In this document: piece by piece, positions 27,646 through 29,741 of the stretch | Layout of the letters: every line of letters starts with the position of its first letter | How positions within the stretch are numbered: position 1 is the first letter of the stretch | Origin: Candidatus Onthoplasma faecigallinarum | GTDB taxonomy: Bacteria > Bacillota > Clostridia > Christensenellales > UBA1242 | Assembly: GCA_018715225.1 (NCBI GenBank) | Contig: DVMB01000038.1 | Span: 1 to 29,741, forward strand | Length of the DNA stretch: 29,741 nucleotides | Reading direction: 5' to 3' | Position numbers and translations under genes: made by a program | Notes under the pieces: generated by a model | What the model was told of the DNA's origin: nothing | Database searches by the model: none | What the model saw: only the letters and a program-made list of their open reading frames with translations

Positions 27646-29741
27646 TTGATTTATAGGAAGAGTAAATTTATAATCTTGACAACAATTATACTGCTATCAG
27701 TCTTGGCAGTGTCTTTTGCTGTGATTCCTGTTTTTAACGGTAAGGAAGAATCTTCCGCCGCCACTAGTAGGCCGATTGGTTCGTTTGCTGAATTGGATCA
27801 GTTTAGGATAGATGTCAATAATGGAGACTATACTGGGGACGCATATTTGACCGCTGATATAAATTTAAAAGGAAGCGATAATCCAGGGAGGAATGACGAC
27901 ATCAATTTCGGTTCAATAGGTACCAATGAGCACCCTTTCACAGGTACATTTGACGGCCAAGGATATAAGATCTCTGGTTTTAATTATGTTATTCATGGCG
28001 ATGTGGATCAAAGTTGGACTATTGGTTTTTTTGGAGCAGTCAACGGCGGAACGATAAAGAATCTATGGTTCGACAATTATAATGTATGGATAGGAAGCAA
28101 CGGAACTTATAATAGTACCGACCATACATGGAGTGGTTTTTCCGGTAGACCTAATGTAACAGACAGGGTTGGTTCATTGGTTGGATATGTCCCTGATGGA
28201 GGGAATGTAACGTGTTCCAATATATTGGCTACCAATGGTTCTGTTACCGCTGTTGAATTGGCTTCTAATGCAGGACAGAGAGCAGGAGGATTGATTGGAT
28301 TGGCGGACGGCACAGTAAGTTTGAATAATGTTGAAGTGCTTTGTAATGTATCTGTGGTTGTTAGAGGAAGAAGCGGAACACGTATTGTCGCTGGAGGAAT
28401 AGTTGGTTATTGTGAACCAGGCTCAAATTTTAGTAATTGCTATTATTCTGGAACGATTATTAATAGCACAGATGATAACAGTGTTGTATCAGATGAAGCT
28501 TTGATTGGTGGTATAGTTGGCTATTTAACAGATTTTCCAGGTAATGGGGTGTTTAATAAATGTGCTGCTAATATTTCAGGTTCATATAATGTAGGTTCAC
28601 ATTATGGAAATTATTATGAACAAGAAACGACATTTTACGATAATATATATATAGGTTATCAGCAAGAAAATGCTATATGTGGTGGATATATAGAAGTAAG
28701 CAGGAGTGAAGATATGGCTGGAAGGACAATAACTACTTATAGAATGAGAGAACCAAGTTATAATAATTGTAATACCAGTCCAAATACTAATGGTACTAAT
28801 ATTAATGTATTCAAAAATATCGGTTGGTCAATATCTAGCGATCTAGCCAATTCTAATGAATGGTTTATAAATAGTAGCGTAAATAATGGTTATCCAATAC
28901 AGAGTGTATTTTTGCGTCTCACAATATTTACTTTAGAGTCGGGAGAAGGAGGAAGTGCTACAGTGTCCCCTAGTTGCGGCACTGACGATGATGGAAATCC
29001 ACAATTCTATTATTCACCAATAGTTTCCTTTGGTGGTACATTAACTGCGTCAAAAACATATTTAGGGCAGAATTTTTTAGCTGAAGCAGATGACTATTAT
29101 GAATTTGATCGATGGAATATAAGTGAAGAAGATAGTACAATAACAGCAATCTTTTCTCGAAGTGAAACTTCTGTATATATAGAGAAAACGACTCCGGACG
29201 ATAGTATAACAGTAGAGATCAGCATAAGCGGGGATCGTAGTTGGAGTGAAAACAATTTAAGATTTTATAACAACAACATAGAGTATGGGACAACATTCGT
29301 ATATGACGAAGAATCGCATCTGCTATTGATTTCTTATGTAGATGGTGGTATAGGAACTGTGTCAATTAGTTTAACAGGAGCAGACGGCACGGAATCCATA
29401 TTATACGAAGTGGTAGGTTGGCAATATCGCTATGGATCTAATACAGATGCAGATCTCCCTGCTTCAGGAATTGAATTAAATAGTGATCGTTTACGCCTCA
29501 CGCCGGTGTTTGACCTGCGGGAGTATGAAGCTGAGTTTAGTGTAACTAGTAATGGAACGAATGCACTAGGTGGAATATTGACGGACGGCGGAGTGGAATA
29601 CGAGCTAGACGAAACGTATACATTTGTGTATGGAGCGACTCTCATTAGGGACAACATGAGTATAACAATCACTCAGCCAGAGGGGTTTGAAGATAGAGCC
29701 AGTCTAACACTGACGGCTAGTCCTGGAAACGGATACAGCTT
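27646..29741 (+). CDS. large secreted GLUG-repeat surface protein, 3' end outside window
   Basis: An open frame of at least 698 codons from a TTG start to the window edge with no stop. TTG was chosen for AGGGGAGG 4 nt upstream; no nearby ATG is in frame. Residues 1-28 are a signal peptide (basic start, core FIILTTIILLSVLAVSFA). From about 85 the protein has GLUG-type beta-helix repeats: HPFTGTFDGQGYKISGF, IGFFGAVNGGTIKNLWF, VGSLVGYV, AGGLIGLADGTVSLNNVEV, AGGIVGYCEPGSNFSNCYY and IGGIVGYL. Beyond about 425 come beta-sandwich repeats typical of Gram-positive surface proteins (TLESGEGGSATVSPSCG, VTSNGTNALGGILTDGG). Probably an adhesin or wall-bound protein; the anchor would be beyond the edge. 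Confidence 0.85.
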   Translation, partial: MIYRKSKFIILTTIILLSVLAVSFAVIPVFNGKEESSAATSRPIGSFAELDQFRIDVNNGDYTGDAYLTADINLKGSDNPGRNDDINFGSIGTNEHPFTGTFDGQGYKISGFNYVIHGDVDQSWTIGFFGAVNGGTIKNLWFDNYNVWIGSNGTYNSTDHTWSGFSGRPNVTDRVGSLVGYVPDGGNVTCSNILATNGSVTAVELASNAGQRAGGLIGLADGTVSLNNVEVLCNVSVVVRGRSGTRIVAGGIVGYCEPGSNFSNCYYSGTIINSTDDNSVVSDEALIGGIVGYLTDFPGNGVFNKCAANISGSYNVGSHYGNYYEQETTFYDNIYIGYQQENAICGGYIEVSRSEDMAGRTITTYRMREPSYNNCNTSPNTNGTNINVFKNIGWSISSDLANSNEWFINSSVNNGYPIQSVFLRLTIFTLESGEGGSATVSPSCGTDDDGNPQFYYSPIVSFGGTLTASKTYLGQNFLAEADDYYEFDRWNISEEDSTITAIFSRSETSVYIEKTTPDDSITVEISISGDRSWSENNLRFYNNNIEYGTTFVYDEESHLLLISYVDGGIGTVSISLTGADGTESILYEVVGWQYRYGSNTDADLPASGIELNSDRLRLTPVFDLREYEAEFSVTSNGTNALGGILTDGGVEYELDETYTFVYGATLIRDNMSITITQPEGFEDRASLTLTASPGNGYS

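Noticed and set aside
28107..28313. Minus-strand frames inside the surface-protein gene (also 29430-29672)
   Set aside because: The plus frame is continuous for 698 codons with signal peptide and repeats; the minus frames have no ribosome sites.
1..29741. tRNA, rRNA, CRISPR, phage or transposase features
   Set aside because: Read for cloverleaf ends, regular repeat-spacer arrays and transposase or integrase motifs; none seen.

Overview
This window looks like chromosomal DNA from a low-GC, anaerobic, spore-forming member of the Clostridia (Bacillota), probably an uncultured gut lineage. The evidence is the AT-rich sequence, Gram-positive Shine-Dalgarno sites (AGGAGG-like) and TTGACA-N17-TATAAT promoters, a full-length pyruvate:ferredoxin oxidoreductase, spore maturation genes spmA-spmB, a lipoprotein, a SipW-type secreted protein and a B. 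subtilis-like MazF (EndoA). No rRNA, tRNA, CRISPR array, phage gene or transposase was found.

Layout. 1-308: two identical copies of a 67-bp hairpin-forming repeat around a possible gene remnant. 309-6446: mostly single-gene units: an uncharacterised protein, a lipoprotein, a CYTH-like protein, the rRNA methyltransferase RsmF and a membrane-anchored coiled-coil protein. 6611-10840: a likely operon of patatin-like lipase, ComEC-type metallo-beta-lactamase-fold hydrolase, P-loop-less shikimate-kinase-like protein and transketolase. 10841-11087: a convergent spacer that can fold into a long rod-shaped RNA. 11088-12040: rplM-rpsI on the minus strand behind a likely L13 leader. 12271-14024: two convergent genes of unknown function sharing a terminator. 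14243-18484: truA and the nifJ-type PFOR gene, divergent. 18673-20826: tex.

20827-27286 is the most unusual part. It has two convergent, 3'-overlapping genes for stand-alone Spo0A C-terminal-like DNA-binding domains (the second very diverged), a SipW-type surface protein, spmA-spmB, a 27-residue membrane microprotein, an ArsP_2-type permease, a helical-bundle protein, a MazF toxin with an atypical antitoxin candidate, and a degenerate Rho-like protein. The Rho-like gene is preceded by a cluster of perfect Spo0A-box sequences. Together these suggest a locus tied to sporulation or stationary phase. From 27646 to the right edge runs a large secreted GLUG-repeat surface protein that starts with TTG and is cut by the window end.

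A recurring feature is initiation without a Shine-Dalgarno site: in several genes a good -10 hexamer sits 6 nt before the ATG, so transcription should begin at or within 1-2 nt of the start codon (leaderless mRNA). This decides the start codons of truA and of the second Spo0A-like gene.
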